Below are positions 9,575 to 16,170 of a DNA stretch of 17,880 nt, piece by piece. How positions within the stretch are numbered: the first letter of the stretch is position 1; each line of letters opens with the position of its first letter. This DNA is from an uncultured Arachnia sp. GTDB taxonomy: Bacteria; Actinomycetota; Actinomycetes; Propionibacteriales; Propionibacteriaceae. The stretch spans positions 1-17,880 of the forward strand of contig CAKUBE010000019.1 in NCBI GenBank assembly GCA_934636715.1, given 5' to 3'. Position numbers and translations under genes: made by a program. A model generated the notes under the pieces. The model saw nothing but the letters and a program-made list of their open reading frames with translations. It was not told where the DNA came from and searched no databases.

Positions 9575-9636
9575 GGTGCGGCCGACGGGCCGCACCTTGC
9601 ATCTCGTGGGCCTGGGCCCACTGGTGGTTAGTATCC
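9575..9636 (-). promoter_or_regulatory. Candidate rpsB 5' leader with two hairpins and -10-like element
   Basis: In minus-strand order there is a -10-like GATACT (9636-9631). A hairpin of 6-7 bp follows at 9622-9607 (arms GTGGGC and GCCCAC). A 9-bp hairpin at 9596-9575 (arms GGTGCGGCC and GGCCGCACC, CGTC loop) ends 4-5 nt before the AAAGGAA ribosome binding site. No convincing -35 is visible. A structured leader next to the Shine-Dalgarno is compatible with S2 autoregulation, known in other bacteria, but this is inference. Confidence 0.45.
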
Positions 9637-9800
9637 GGCCCCCGGGGCGGGGCCGTTCCTGATGCGCCCGGTGCCGCGCCCGCCGAGGCGGGACCACACG
9701 GCTGCCGGCGGTCTCCCGCGAGGCGCATGCGATGTCAACCCACAAGGGTTGCGGGGGACATCCTAGCTGCGGCCCGGGCGCAGACACAAAGCGTCGTCGG

Positions 9801-9809
9801 TTATCCACA
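9801..9809 (+). promoter_or_regulatory. Perfect DnaA-box sequence
   Basis: TTATCCACA matches the classical high-affinity DnaA box exactly. It is solitary: no cluster of related 9-mers is seen nearby, and no dnaA, dnaN or rpmH is present, so this is not an origin. It could be a transcriptional DnaA site for the M23 gene, about 50 nt upstream of its start, or a chance match. Confidence 0.4.
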
Positions 9810-9859
9810 GATTTGCCGCGGCGCGGTAAATCGGGGTGTCCGTTGGACATAACGGAAGT

Positions 9860-10432
9860 ATGAGACACCTTCTTGCGATCCTCCTCGCCGCGCTGCTCCT
9901 GCTCGGCGCCTCCCCCGCCCGTGCGGACGGCCTGACCCTCGCTCCCCCACTCGACGGTCGGGTCGTCCGCGCTTTCGACGACGTGTCGCGCTTCGCGGCC
10001 GGCCATCGCGGCGTGGACCTCGCGGGATCCGCGGGAGACACCGTGCGGGCCGCCGCGGACGGGCGGGTGTACTTCGCGGGATCGGTGGCGGGGACGCCAA
10101 CCGTGTCGGTGGATCACGGCAACGGGTGGCGCACCACCTACCAACCGGTCTTGGCACGGGTGTCGGAGGGCGACGAGGTGGCCGAGGGCGATGCCATCGG
10201 GACGCTGCGCGCCGGGCATTGCCCAGGGGCGGCGTGCCTGCACTGGGGACTGACCGACGGCGTGAACTACGCGGACCCCACGGCCTACCTGGAGCTCCGC
10301 CCGGTGCGGCTGCTCCCCACCGGCGCCCAGCCCCGGGCCGCACCGCCGATCAGGAGCGCGGTCGTGCCCGAGGCCGAGGAGGACTCACGCCCGCGGGTGA
10401 GCCTTCCGATAGGCGTTCCTCAGCCGCTCTGA
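9860..10432 (+). CDS. Secreted M23-family (LytM/lysostaphin-fold) protein with altered active site
   Basis: The 190-residue product starts with a clear signal peptide ([22 protein letters not shown], cleavage near residue 22), so it should act outside the membrane. A LytM-like fold follows: zinc ligands H49 and D53 in HRGVD and H128 in CLHWG are kept. The first histidine of the usual HxH is C126, and the catalytic histidine of the usual YxH motif is replaced in YQPV (P96). C121 and C126 could form a disulfide. It may be a cell-wall-binding or regulatory pseudo-peptidase rather than an active endopeptidase. The ATG at 9860 gives the best signal peptide; GGAAG is only 1 nt upstream, so a leaderless mRNA using CATAAC (9848-9853) is possible. 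A GTG at 9836 is an alternative. Divergence from rpsB is a common actinobacterial arrangement. The 3' end overlaps xerC. Confidence 0.9.
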   Translation: MRHLLAILLAALLLLGASPARADGLTLAPPLDGRVVRAFDDVSRFAAGHRGVDLAGSAGDTVRAAADGRVYFAGSVAGTPTVSVDHGNGWRTTYQPVLARVSEGDEVAEGDAIGTLRAGHCPGAACLHWGLTDGVNYADPTAYLELRPVRLLPTGAQPRAAPPIRSAVVPEAEEDSRPRVSLPIGVPQPL

Positions 10433-11287
10433 GCTGACGTGCGTGTAGATCTGCGTGGTGGCGACGGAGGCGTGCCCGAGCATCTCCTGGACGCTGCGCA
10501 GGTCCGCGCCGCCCTCGATCAGGTGCGTGGCCATCGCGTGCCGAAGGCCGTGCGGGCCGACGCCGCCGCCCGGGTTTCCGTCGGTGGCGGCGTGCACCAC
10601 CCGTCGGGCCACCCGCGGGTCCAGCGGGCCCCCGCGGGAGCCGAGGAACACGGCATCACCGCTGTCGGCGGTGACCAGTTCGGGGCGACGAGCGAGCCAG
10701 GCGTCCAGCGCCCGGAGCGCGGGGAGTCCCAGCGGCACCGTGCGCTCCTTGCCCCCCTTGCCGAGGACCGTGACGCTGCGGCGCTCGCGGTCGACGGCCC
10801 CGAGCCGCAGCGTGCACGCCTCGGAGACCCGCAGGCCGCTGGAGTAGAGCAGCTCGACCAGGGCGAGGTCTCGGGCGGCGACCGCGTCGCCCTCCTCCTC
10901 GACGCGATGCTCGACCCCCTCCAGCGCCTCGGCGACGGCGGACTCGGGCAGCACGCGGGGCAGGGATCGTCCGGTCCGTGGGGCCTTGAGCCGCGCGGCG
11001 GGGTCCGCGGCGTGGTGACCCTCCCGTGAGGCCCAGCCGAAGAAGCCGCGGACCGCCGCAACCCGCCGCTGCACCGTCGTGGTCGCGGCGCCGGCGTCTG
11101 TCATCGCGGCCAGCCAGCCACGCAGCCGGGAAAGGGTCATCCGAGGCGGCTCGACGTCGGCGTGCCGGGCGAGTTCGACGAGGTCTGCCCGGTAGGCGCG
11201 CACGGTGTGCGGCGAGAGCCCGCGCTCGGACGCGAGGTGCGCCGCGTACTCGTCCAGCAGCGCGTCCCATCCGGGGAGCAGTTCCAT
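10385..11287 (-). CDS. xerC: Tyrosine recombinase of the XerC type
   Basis: This site-specific recombinase would act with a XerD partner at dif to resolve chromosome dimers. From the ATG at 11287 it has 300 residues, close to E. coli XerC (298). An N-terminal SAM-like core-binding domain (about 5-90, LLDEYAAHLASERGLSPHTV) precedes the catalytic domain. All six catalytic residues are present with E. coli-like spacing: R153 (SGLRVSEA), K177 (GKGGKER), H246 and R249 (HGLRH), H272 (LGHASVATTQIY) and Y281. The in-frame GTG at 11326 has a better Shine-Dalgarno (GGAG 4 nt away) and would add 13 residues, so the start is uncertain. No integrase-like cargo, attachment sites or other phage genes are nearby, supporting a housekeeping role. 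Confidence 0.92.
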   Translation of the reverse strand: MELLPGWDALLDEYAAHLASERGLSPHTVRAYRADLVELARHADVEPPRMTLSRLRGWLAAMTDAGAATTTVQRRVAAVRGFFGWASREGHHAADPAARLKAPRTGRSLPRVLPESAVAEALEGVEHRVEEEGDAVAARDLALVELLYSSGLRVSEACTLRLGAVDRERRSVTVLGKGGKERTVPLGLPALRALDAWLARRPELVTADSGDAVFLGSRGGPLDPRVARRVVHAATDGNPGGGVGPHGLRHAMATHLIEGGADLRSVQEMLGHASVATTQIYTHVSSERLRNAYRKAHPRA

Positions 11288-11376
11288 GCGCCCAGTCTCG
11301 CCGGTCGCCGCCGCTTCCCGCCCCACGACTCTCCGGCAAACCCCTCCTCACCGCGCTCGCGGCGCGGAAGGTGCGG

Positions 11377-11382
11377 CATACT
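11377..11382 (+). promoter_or_regulatory. Candidate -10 element of def
   Basis: CATACT lies 38 nt before the def ATG, leaving a short leader that contains GGAGG. A small inverted repeat (CCGCGC/GCGCGG, 11351-11367) lies just upstream. No clear -35 is seen. Confidence 0.3.
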
Positions 11383-11420
11383 TGTCGGCGCATCGGACAG
11401 GCGAGGACACGGAGGACACG

Positions 11421-12026
11421 ATGAGCGAGGCGGACCTGACCACGGGCGGCTCCGTGCTACCCATCACGCGGTGGGGCACCCCTGTGATGCACGCGCAGAC
11501 GGCGCCGGTCACCGAGTTCGGCGAGGACCTCCACACGCTCGTCCGCGACATGTTCGCCACCATGCGCGCCGCCGACGGCGTCGGCCTGGCCGCAACCCAG
11601 GTGGGCATCGGGCTGTCGGTGTTCGTGTACGAGTGCCCGGACGGCGACGACAAGCTGCAGCGCGGCGTCGTCTGCAACCCGGTGGTCACCCTCCCGGAGG
11701 GCAAGGACCGCAACCTGGACTCCACGGACGAGGGGTGCCTCTCCTACCCCGGCGGGTACCAGCCGGTCGCCCGCCCGGACCTCGCCACCTGCGAGGGGCA
11801 GGACGCGTTCGGCGGCGACATCCGCATCGAGGGCACCGGGCTCCTCGCCCGCTGCCTGCAGCACGAGACCGACCACCTGGGCGGCACCGTGTTCGGCGAC
11901 CGGATCTCCGGCCGCTCGCGCCGCCTCCTCGACAAGCAGGTGGCGGACCTGGCATGGCGCTACCCGGACGACTGGCCGGTCTCGCCGAAGCTCAAGGCCG
12001 CTGTTCCACCAGGCTCCTCCGAGTAG
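11421..12026 (+). CDS. def: Peptide deformylase
   Basis: This metalloenzyme removes the N-formyl group from nascent proteins. The 201-residue product has all three family motifs: GVGLAATQ (53-60), EGCLS with metal ligand C106, and HETDH with H148, E149 and H152. It is longer than the E. coli enzyme (about 169), with about ten extra N-terminal residues and a C-terminal extension, as in many actinobacterial deformylases. The ATG at 11421 has GGAGG about 5 nt upstream. It is transcribed alone, divergent from xerC, and its stop is 1 nt from the stop of the convergent methyltransferase gene. There is no fmt next to it. Confidence 0.97.
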   Translation: MSEADLTTGGSVLPITRWGTPVMHAQTAPVTEFGEDLHTLVRDMFATMRAADGVGLAATQVGIGLSVFVYECPDGDDKLQRGVVCNPVVTLPEGKDRNLDSTDEGCLSYPGGYQPVARPDLATCEGQDAFGGDIRIEGTGLLARCLQHETDHLGGTVFGDRISGRSRRLLDKQVADLAWRYPDDWPVSPKLKAAVPPGSSE

Positions 12027-12027
12027 T

Positions 12028-12801
12028 TCAGCGCAGCGCGTAGGCCAGGATCGCGGCCGCCGTCGCGACGTTCAACGAGTCCACGCGGTCCGTCATCGGG
12101 ATGGTGACGTGATCGTCGGCCGCCGCCTGCCAGGCCGGGCTCAAGCCCGAGCCCTCGGTTCCCAGCAGCAGCGCCACCCTCCCGGCGGGTCGGTAGTCCT
12201 CCACGGCGACGGCGGTCGGTGACAGCGTCGCCGCGACCAGCCGGAACCCGGCGGCGCGAAGGCGGTCGAGATCGGCGTCGCCGCCCATCCGGCGCCACGG
12301 CAGCTCGAGGGTGGCGCCCATCGACGACTTGATCGCCCTGCGATACAGGGGATCCGCGCCACCCGGGGAGACGATCAGCCCGTCCCACCCGAGCCCGGCC
12401 GCCACGCGCGCAATCGCGCCGGTGTTGGCGTGGTCGACGACCTCCTCGCAGACCACCAGCCGTCGCGCCGACAGCAGCTCCTCCCAGGGCGCCTCCGCCG
12501 GGCGGTCGAACGATCCCAGCGCGCCGCGGTGGACGTGGAAGCCGCTGACCTGCTCGATCAGCCGCTCGGGCGCGACGTAGACGGGGACATCCGGGTGCGC
12601 CGACAACAGCGGCGCCAGCCCCGGCAGCCACCGGGGCTGCAGCAGGAGCGCGCGCGGCCGACACCCCGCCGCGAACGCGCGCTCGATGATCTTGAGACCC
12701 TCGGCGACGAACCGGTCCTCATCCCTGCGCAGTTGCGCATCCCGCAAGTGGGTGAAGTCACCCAGCCGCGGGTCGGTCGCCTCCGTCACATCGATCAGCA
12801 C
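12028..12801 (-). CDS. SpoU/TrmH-family RNA 2'-O-methyltransferase
   Basis: This SPOUT-fold enzyme uses SAM to methylate a ribose 2'-OH in rRNA or tRNA; the target cannot be read from sequence. Residues 1 to about 105 form an L30e-like substrate-binding domain (FVAEGLKIIERAFAAG). The catalytic domain has motif 1 with N126 and R132 (NTGAIARVAAGLG), motif 2 GTEGSGL (214-220) and motif 3 DRVDSLNVATA (238-248), which form the trefoil knot. The length is 257 residues. The GTG at 12801 is the first start compatible with the conserved N-terminus; it has no Shine-Dalgarno but a TACCCT 6 nt upstream, suggesting a leaderless transcript. It is divergent from pabBC. Confidence 0.92.
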   Translation of the reverse strand: MLIDVTEATDPRLGDFTHLRDAQLRRDEDRFVAEGLKIIERAFAAGCRPRALLLQPRWLPGLAPLLSAHPDVPVYVAPERLIEQVSGFHVHRGALGSFDRPAEAPWEELLSARRLVVCEEVVDHANTGAIARVAAGLGWDGLIVSPGGADPLYRRAIKSSMGATLELPWRRMGGDADLDRLRAAGFRLVAATLSPTAVAVEDYRPAGRVALLLGTEGSGLSPAWQAAADDHVTIPMTDRVDSLNVATAAAILAYALR

Positions 12802-12807
12802 GGGACA

Positions 12808-12813
12808 AGGGTA
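12808..12813 (-). promoter_or_regulatory. Candidate leaderless promoter -10 for the SpoU-family gene
   Basis: Minus-strand TACCCT fits the actinobacterial TAnnnT -10 pattern. It ends 6 nt before the GTG start, so transcription would begin at or next to the start codon. No Shine-Dalgarno is present, which is consistent with a leaderless mRNA. A -35 is not obvious. Confidence 0.5.
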
Positions 12814-12836
12814 GGTGGTCCCGGCGGTGCAGCGAT

Positions 12837-12842
12837 TAGCCT
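12837..12842 (+). promoter_or_regulatory. Candidate leaderless promoter -10 for pabBC
   Basis: TAGCCT fits TAnnnT and ends 7 nt before the ATG at 12850. No Shine-Dalgarno precedes that ATG. It faces the similar element of the divergent gene across a 48-nt intergenic space. Confidence 0.5.
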
Positions 12843-12849
12843 TGTCGCC

Positions 12850-14565
12850 ATGGACTGGTTCGTGGTGCTCGACGACGCGACGCGCGCCGAGCAGACCGTC
12901 CTCACAGGCCTCCAGCGTGTCGACGAGGTGACCATTCCAGAGATCGACGACGCCCTGGCCGCCGGCTGGGCCGGGGGCCTGCACTGCTTCGCGTGGCTGC
13001 CCTACGACCTCGGCGAGGCGCACCTCGGCGTCCGGGATCACGCCGTCGGGGGCCTCTACTGGTTCGCGGAGCGCCGCGAGGCGGGGGTCCCCCTCGCCGA
13101 GGGACCTGCCTTCTTCGCCACCGCCCGGCCGGCCGTGGACGAGGGGACGTTCGCCGACGGAGTGGCGCTGCTGCAGGAGGCCATCGCCGCCGGCACCACC
13201 TACCAGGTCAACTACACGCACGCCGTCCGCGGAAGGGCCGTCGGCCACCCCGAGGCCCTCTACCGCGCGCTGCGGGAGCGCCAACCCGCGGCCTTCGGCG
13301 TCCTCGCCCACCTGCCGAGGCCCGCGGCGTCGTGGACGCTGAGCCTCTCCCCCGAGCTGTTCCTCGACGTCCGCAGCGGCGGCGTCACGGCCCGGCCCAT
13401 GAAGGGCACCGCGCCCGTCGGCACCGATCCGGAAGGCCTCCGGTCCAGCCCGAAGAACCGCGCGGAGAACCTCATGATCGTCGATCTGCTGCGCAACGAC
13501 CTCAGCCGGGTCGCGGTTCCCGGCACCGTCGCCGTTCCCCGCCTTTTCGACGTGGAGCGGGTCGGCGAGCTCTGGCAGATGACGAGCACGGTCACCGCGC
13601 GGCTCACGCCGGGCACCACCGTCGGCGCGCTCCTCGACGCCACCTTCCCCTGCGGCTCGATCACGGGCGCGCCGAAGCTCTCCAGCATGCGTCTGATCCG
13701 CGCGGTCGAGGCCGAGCCGCGCGGCATCTACACCGGCAGCATGGGCATCATCGAGCCGGCACCGGGGCCGCTCGGGTGGCGGCTCTGCCTCAGCGTCGCC
13801 ATTCGCACGCTCGAGCTGGACGACGACGGCCGCGGCCGGTTCGGCGTGGGGTCCGGCATCGTCGCCGACAGCACCGCCGCCTCGGAGTGGACCGAATGCC
13901 GCGCCAAGGCCGGCTTCGTCACGCGGCTCCCGGAATCGCTCCGGCTGAAGGAGGCGCTGCGCGTCGTCGACGGCGACTGCCCGCTCGCGGGGTTCCATCA
14001 GGCGCGGGTCTCGGCCTCCGCCGCCGAGCTGGGCTTCCCGTCCCCCGACGGCGCGATCGCCGCCGCCGTCGCGGGGACGCCGCCCGGGTCGTGGCGGGTC
14101 GGCGTCGAGTTTCTCCCGGACGGGCGCGCCGACGTCGTCAGGACCGCGCTCGCTCCGCTGAACGCACCGGTCACCGTCCTCCTCGCCGAAGCCCCGTGGC
14201 CGGACGACCCGCTGGCGCGGCACAAGACGAGCTGGCGAGCGCACCTCGACGACGCGTGGCGCGCCGCGGAGGCCGTCGGCGCCTTCGACACCATCGGCTA
14301 CGACGACGCGGGACGCGTGCGGGAGGGCGGAAGGAGCAGCGTCTTCGCCCTGATCGACGGGGTGTGGGTCACGCCCCCGGTCGGGCTAGGCGTCCTTCCC
14401 GGCGTCCAGCGGGCCGCCCTGCTCGTCGACCCCGGTGCGCTGGGGGGCGGGCCCCTCGTCGAGCGCGTGATCACCGTCGACGAACTGCGGTCCGCGGACC
14501 GGGTCGCCGTCGCCAACGCCGTCAGGGGCGTGCTGCCCGCCGTCCTCCTCGACCGGCAGCCCTAG
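12850..14565 (+). CDS. pabBC: Fused aminodeoxychorismate synthase component I / aminodeoxychorismate lyase
   Basis: The 571-residue protein joins two folate-pathway steps: chorismate to 4-amino-4-deoxychorismate, then to p-aminobenzoate plus pyruvate. Residues about 90-360 are a chorismate-binding domain. PMKGT (183-187) has the lysine (K185) characteristic of PabB rather than the PIAGT of anthranilate synthase; KNRAENLMIVDLLRNDL (202-218) and CGSITGAPK (268-276) are typical. Residues about 370-571 are a fold-type IV PLP enzyme: K459 in RHKTSWR is the likely Schiff-base lysine, with EGGRSSVF (492-499) and VTPP...GVLPGVQR (507-521). The N-terminal region is shorter than in stand-alone PabB. 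No pabA glutaminase is in the window, so it must be supplied elsewhere or ammonia used. The 3' end overlaps the SPFH gene by 180 nt. Confidence 0.93.
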   Translation: MDWFVVLDDATRAEQTVLTGLQRVDEVTIPEIDDALAAGWAGGLHCFAWLPYDLGEAHLGVRDHAVGGLYWFAERREAGVPLAEGPAFFATARPAVDEGTFADGVALLQEAIAAGTTYQVNYTHAVRGRAVGHPEALYRALRERQPAAFGVLAHLPRPAASWTLSLSPELFLDVRSGGVTARPMKGTAPVGTDPEGLRSSPKNRAENLMIVDLLRNDLSRVAVPGTVAVPRLFDVERVGELWQMTSTVTARLTPGTTVGALLDATFPCGSITGAPKLSSMRLIRAVEAEPRGIYTGSMGIIEPAPGPLGWRLCLSVAIRTLELDDDGRGRFGVGSGIVADSTAASEWTECRAKAGFVTRLPESLRLKEALRVVDGDCPLAGFHQARVSASAAELGFPSPDGAIAAAVAGTPPGSWRVGVEFLPDGRADVVRTALAPLNAPVTVLLAEAPWPDDPLARHKTSWRAHLDDAWRAAEAVGAFDTIGYDDAGRVREGGRSSVFALIDGVWVTPPVGLGVLPGVQRAALLVDPGALGGGPLVERVITVDELRSADRVAVANAVRGVLPAVLLDRQP

Positions 14566-15684
14566 CTCCGCCGCCGTCGTCGGCGAGATGGCGGGCAGCG
14601 GCCCGCGGGACCGACCGGGAGCAGACGAATCGAGCGCGCGGGCATCGGCGATGGCGCGTTCCACCGTCTTGTTCGACCGCTCGCGCTCCTCCCGCGCATG
14701 CTCCTCGATCTCGGCGTGCACGTCGATCTTCGGCGGGGTGACCACGCCGCCGACGGCGTGCGAGACGTAATCGCGCACGCCCTCGGTCTCGACGACCTGG
14801 CCGAGACCCTTCAGCGCGTCGTTGAGCTCGCTCGGCACGATCCACACCTTGTTGGAGTCGCCCTGAGCCAGCTTCGGCATCATCTGCATGTACTGGTACG
14901 CGAGCAGCGCCTGGTCGGGCTGGCCGGCGTGGATGGCGCCGAACACCGTCGAGATGGCCTGGGCCTCGCCCTCGGCGCGCAGCATCTGGGCCTGCCTGTC
15001 CGCCTGCGCGCGCAGCACTTGGGCCTCGCGGTCGCCCTGGGCGCGCAGGATCGCCGCCTCGCGGTCGCCGCCGGCCGCGAGGATCTGCGACTGCCGCTGG
15101 CCCTCCGCCAGGAGGATCGCTGCGCGCTTGTCCCGCTCCGCGCGAGCACCCTTCTCCATGGCGTCGCGGATGGTGGGCGGCGGCTCGATCGCGCGCAGCT
15201 CCACGCGATTGACCTTGATGCCCCACTTGCCGGTGGCCTCGTCGAGCACGGTCCGCAGCCGCTGGTTGATCTCCTCGCGCGACGTCAGCGCCGCCTCCAG
15301 GTCCATGCCGCCGATGATGTTGCGCAGCGTGGTCATGGTGAGCTGCTCGATGGCCGCCCGGTAGTTCTGCGCCTCGTAGGCCGCACGAGCGGGGTCGACG
15401 ATCTGGAAGTAGATGACCGAGTCGATGGACACCATCAGGTTGTCCTCGGTGATGACGCCCTGCGGCGGGAACGGCACCACCTGCTCGCGCATGTCGAGCG
15501 TGTAGCGGATCTGGTCGATGAACGGCACGACGAGGTGCGGGCCGGGCTTGAGCGCCTTGCGGAACTTGCCCAGCCGTTCGACGAGCGCGACCTGTTGCTG
15601 CCGGATGATCTTCAGGGTGGCCGCGAGGGTCGCGATGACCAGCACGGCCACGCCGATCATGATGAATACGCTGACGTCGGGCAT
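14386..15684 (-). CDS. SPFH/band-7 (stomatin/QmcA-like) membrane protein
   Basis: This 432-residue protein has one N-terminal transmembrane helix (about 5-25). An SPFH domain (about 28-190) follows, with QQQVALVERLGKFRKALKPGPH and VPFPPQGVITEDNLMVSID. A charged Ala/Glu/Arg coiled coil (about 180-245) carries 11-residue repeats, and a DSNKVWIVPSEL segment (276-287) is typical of stomatin/QmcA proteins. Such proteins form membrane-associated oligomeric rings and influence proteases or membrane microdomains. The ATG at 15684 has AGGAGA overlapping the nfeD-like stop, so the two are coupled. Residues from about 374 to the TAG at 14386 lie antisense to the 3' end of pabBC and look low-complexity, unlike the conserved core. 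This tail may be a read-through extension. Confidence 0.93.
   Translation of the reverse strand: MPDVSVFIMIGVAVLVIATLAATLKIIRQQQVALVERLGKFRKALKPGPHLVVPFIDQIRYTLDMREQVVPFPPQGVITEDNLMVSIDSVIYFQIVDPARAAYEAQNYRAAIEQLTMTTLRNIIGGMDLEAALTSREEINQRLRTVLDEATGKWGIKVNRVELRAIEPPPTIRDAMEKGARAERDKRAAILLAEGQRQSQILAAGGDREAAILRAQGDREAQVLRAQADRQAQMLRAEGEAQAISTVFGAIHAGQPDQALLAYQYMQMMPKLAQGDSNKVWIVPSELNDALKGLGQVVETEGVRDYVSHAVGGVVTPPKIDVHAEIEEHAREERERSNKTVERAIADARALDSSAPGRSRGPLPAISPTTAAELGLPVEEDGGQHAPDGVGDGDPVRGPQFVDGDHALDEGPAPQRTGVDEQGGPLDAGKDA
14971..15102 (-). repeat. 33-nt tandem repeat encoding 11-residue coiled-coil units
   Basis: About four consecutive 33-nt units start at 14971, 15004, 15037 and 15070. 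They encode hendecads such as GDREAAILRAQ, GDREAQVLRAQ and ADRQAQMLRAE; the unit at 15070 is more diverged. The period of 11 residues suits the right-handed coiled coil seen in SPFH proteins. Confidence 0.8.
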
Positions 15685-15693
15685 GGGTTTCTC

Positions 15694-16170
15694 CTAACTC
15701 CCGAGCGGGCGGTTGGCGGGGTACACGAGCAGGGTGATGCCGTCGAGGCCGAGGACCTCGATGCTCTCCCCTGCGGAGATCTCGACGGATCCGTCGTAGC
15801 TGCGGGCCTCCCAGACCTGGCCGTCGACCTTCACCTCGCCGGCGTGCGCCGTGATCGCCGTCGTCGTGACGCCCGACGCGCCGATCAGGGTGTCGAGGCT
15901 CGACCGGTAGCCGGGCGCGCGTCGCACCCGCTCCAGGAGCGTGGGACGCAGCAGGAAGAGGGTGGCGACGGCGGTGATCAGCGCGACGGCGACCTGCAGC
16001 CAGACCAGGCCGGGGAAGACCAGCGCGACGCCGGCGCCCGCGAGCGCGCCGGCCGCCAGCATGAGCAGCGTCATGTCGAGGGTGAAGAGTTCGGCGGCAG
16101 CCAGTCCGACGGCGAGCAGTCCCCAGCCGGCCCACAGATGGGCCGACACCCAGTCCAGGAACTCGCTCAT
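15694..16170 (-). CDS. NfeD-like membrane protein
   Basis: This 158-residue protein has an N-terminal membrane part with about three hydrophobic helices (about 12-30, 32-54, 56-74). A C-terminal soluble OB-fold-like domain (about 88-152) contains LIGASGVTTTAITAHAGEV (95-113) and a VWEARSYDGSVEISAGESIEV stretch, the classical NfeD pattern. NfeD proteins are partners of SPFH/stomatin proteins, and the gene stands immediately upstream of one here. The ATG at 16170 overlaps the stop of the ABC ATPase gene (ATGA), indicating coupled translation. It is the short NfeD form without the ClpP-like serine protease domain. Confidence 0.9.
   Translation of the reverse strand: MSEFLDWVSAHLWAGWGLLAVGLAAAELFTLDMTLLMLAAGALAGAGVALVFPGLVWLQVAVALITAVATLFLLRPTLLERVRRAPGYRSSLDTLIGASGVTTTAITAHAGEVKVDGQVWEARSYDGSVEISAGESIEVLGLDGITLLVYPANRPLGS

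Larger units (their letters stand above)
9560..9859. other. Divergent intergenic region rpsB / M23 gene
   Basis: This 300-nt stretch contains no supportable gene. It holds the rpsB leader hairpins and a GC-rich inverted repeat (9637-9643 with 9650-9656). A further imperfect hairpin has nested arms GATGT/ACATC (9731-9735, 9758-9762) and CAACCC/GGGTTG (9736-9741, 9746-9751). A perfect minus-strand TTGACA is present at 9738-9733 without a good -10 at normal spacing, and a DnaA box lies at 9801-9809. The part from 9775 to 9859 is more A/T-rich than the surroundings. Confidence 0.7.

Noticed and set aside
9733..9738. Perfect minus-strand TTGACA as the rpsB -35
   Set aside because: No -10-like hexamer lies 16-19 nt downstream, and it is about 100 nt from the only plausible -10 near rpsB.
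10385..11326. Tyrosine recombinase as the integrase of a mobile element
   Set aside because: Length, catalytic spacing and housekeeping surroundings fit XerC; no flanking direct repeats, tRNA gene or phage/plasmid genes are present.
12802..14244. Extension of the SpoU-family reading frame upstream through pabBC
   Set aside because: The conserved N-terminus starts at the GTG at 12801; the extra sequence is antisense to conserved pabBC coding sequence.
14971..15102. Tandem 33-nt repeats considered as a CRISPR-like array
   Set aside because: Units are contiguous with no spacers and encode a regular coiled coil inside a gene. The 138-nt repeats at the left edge are likewise coding TPR units.
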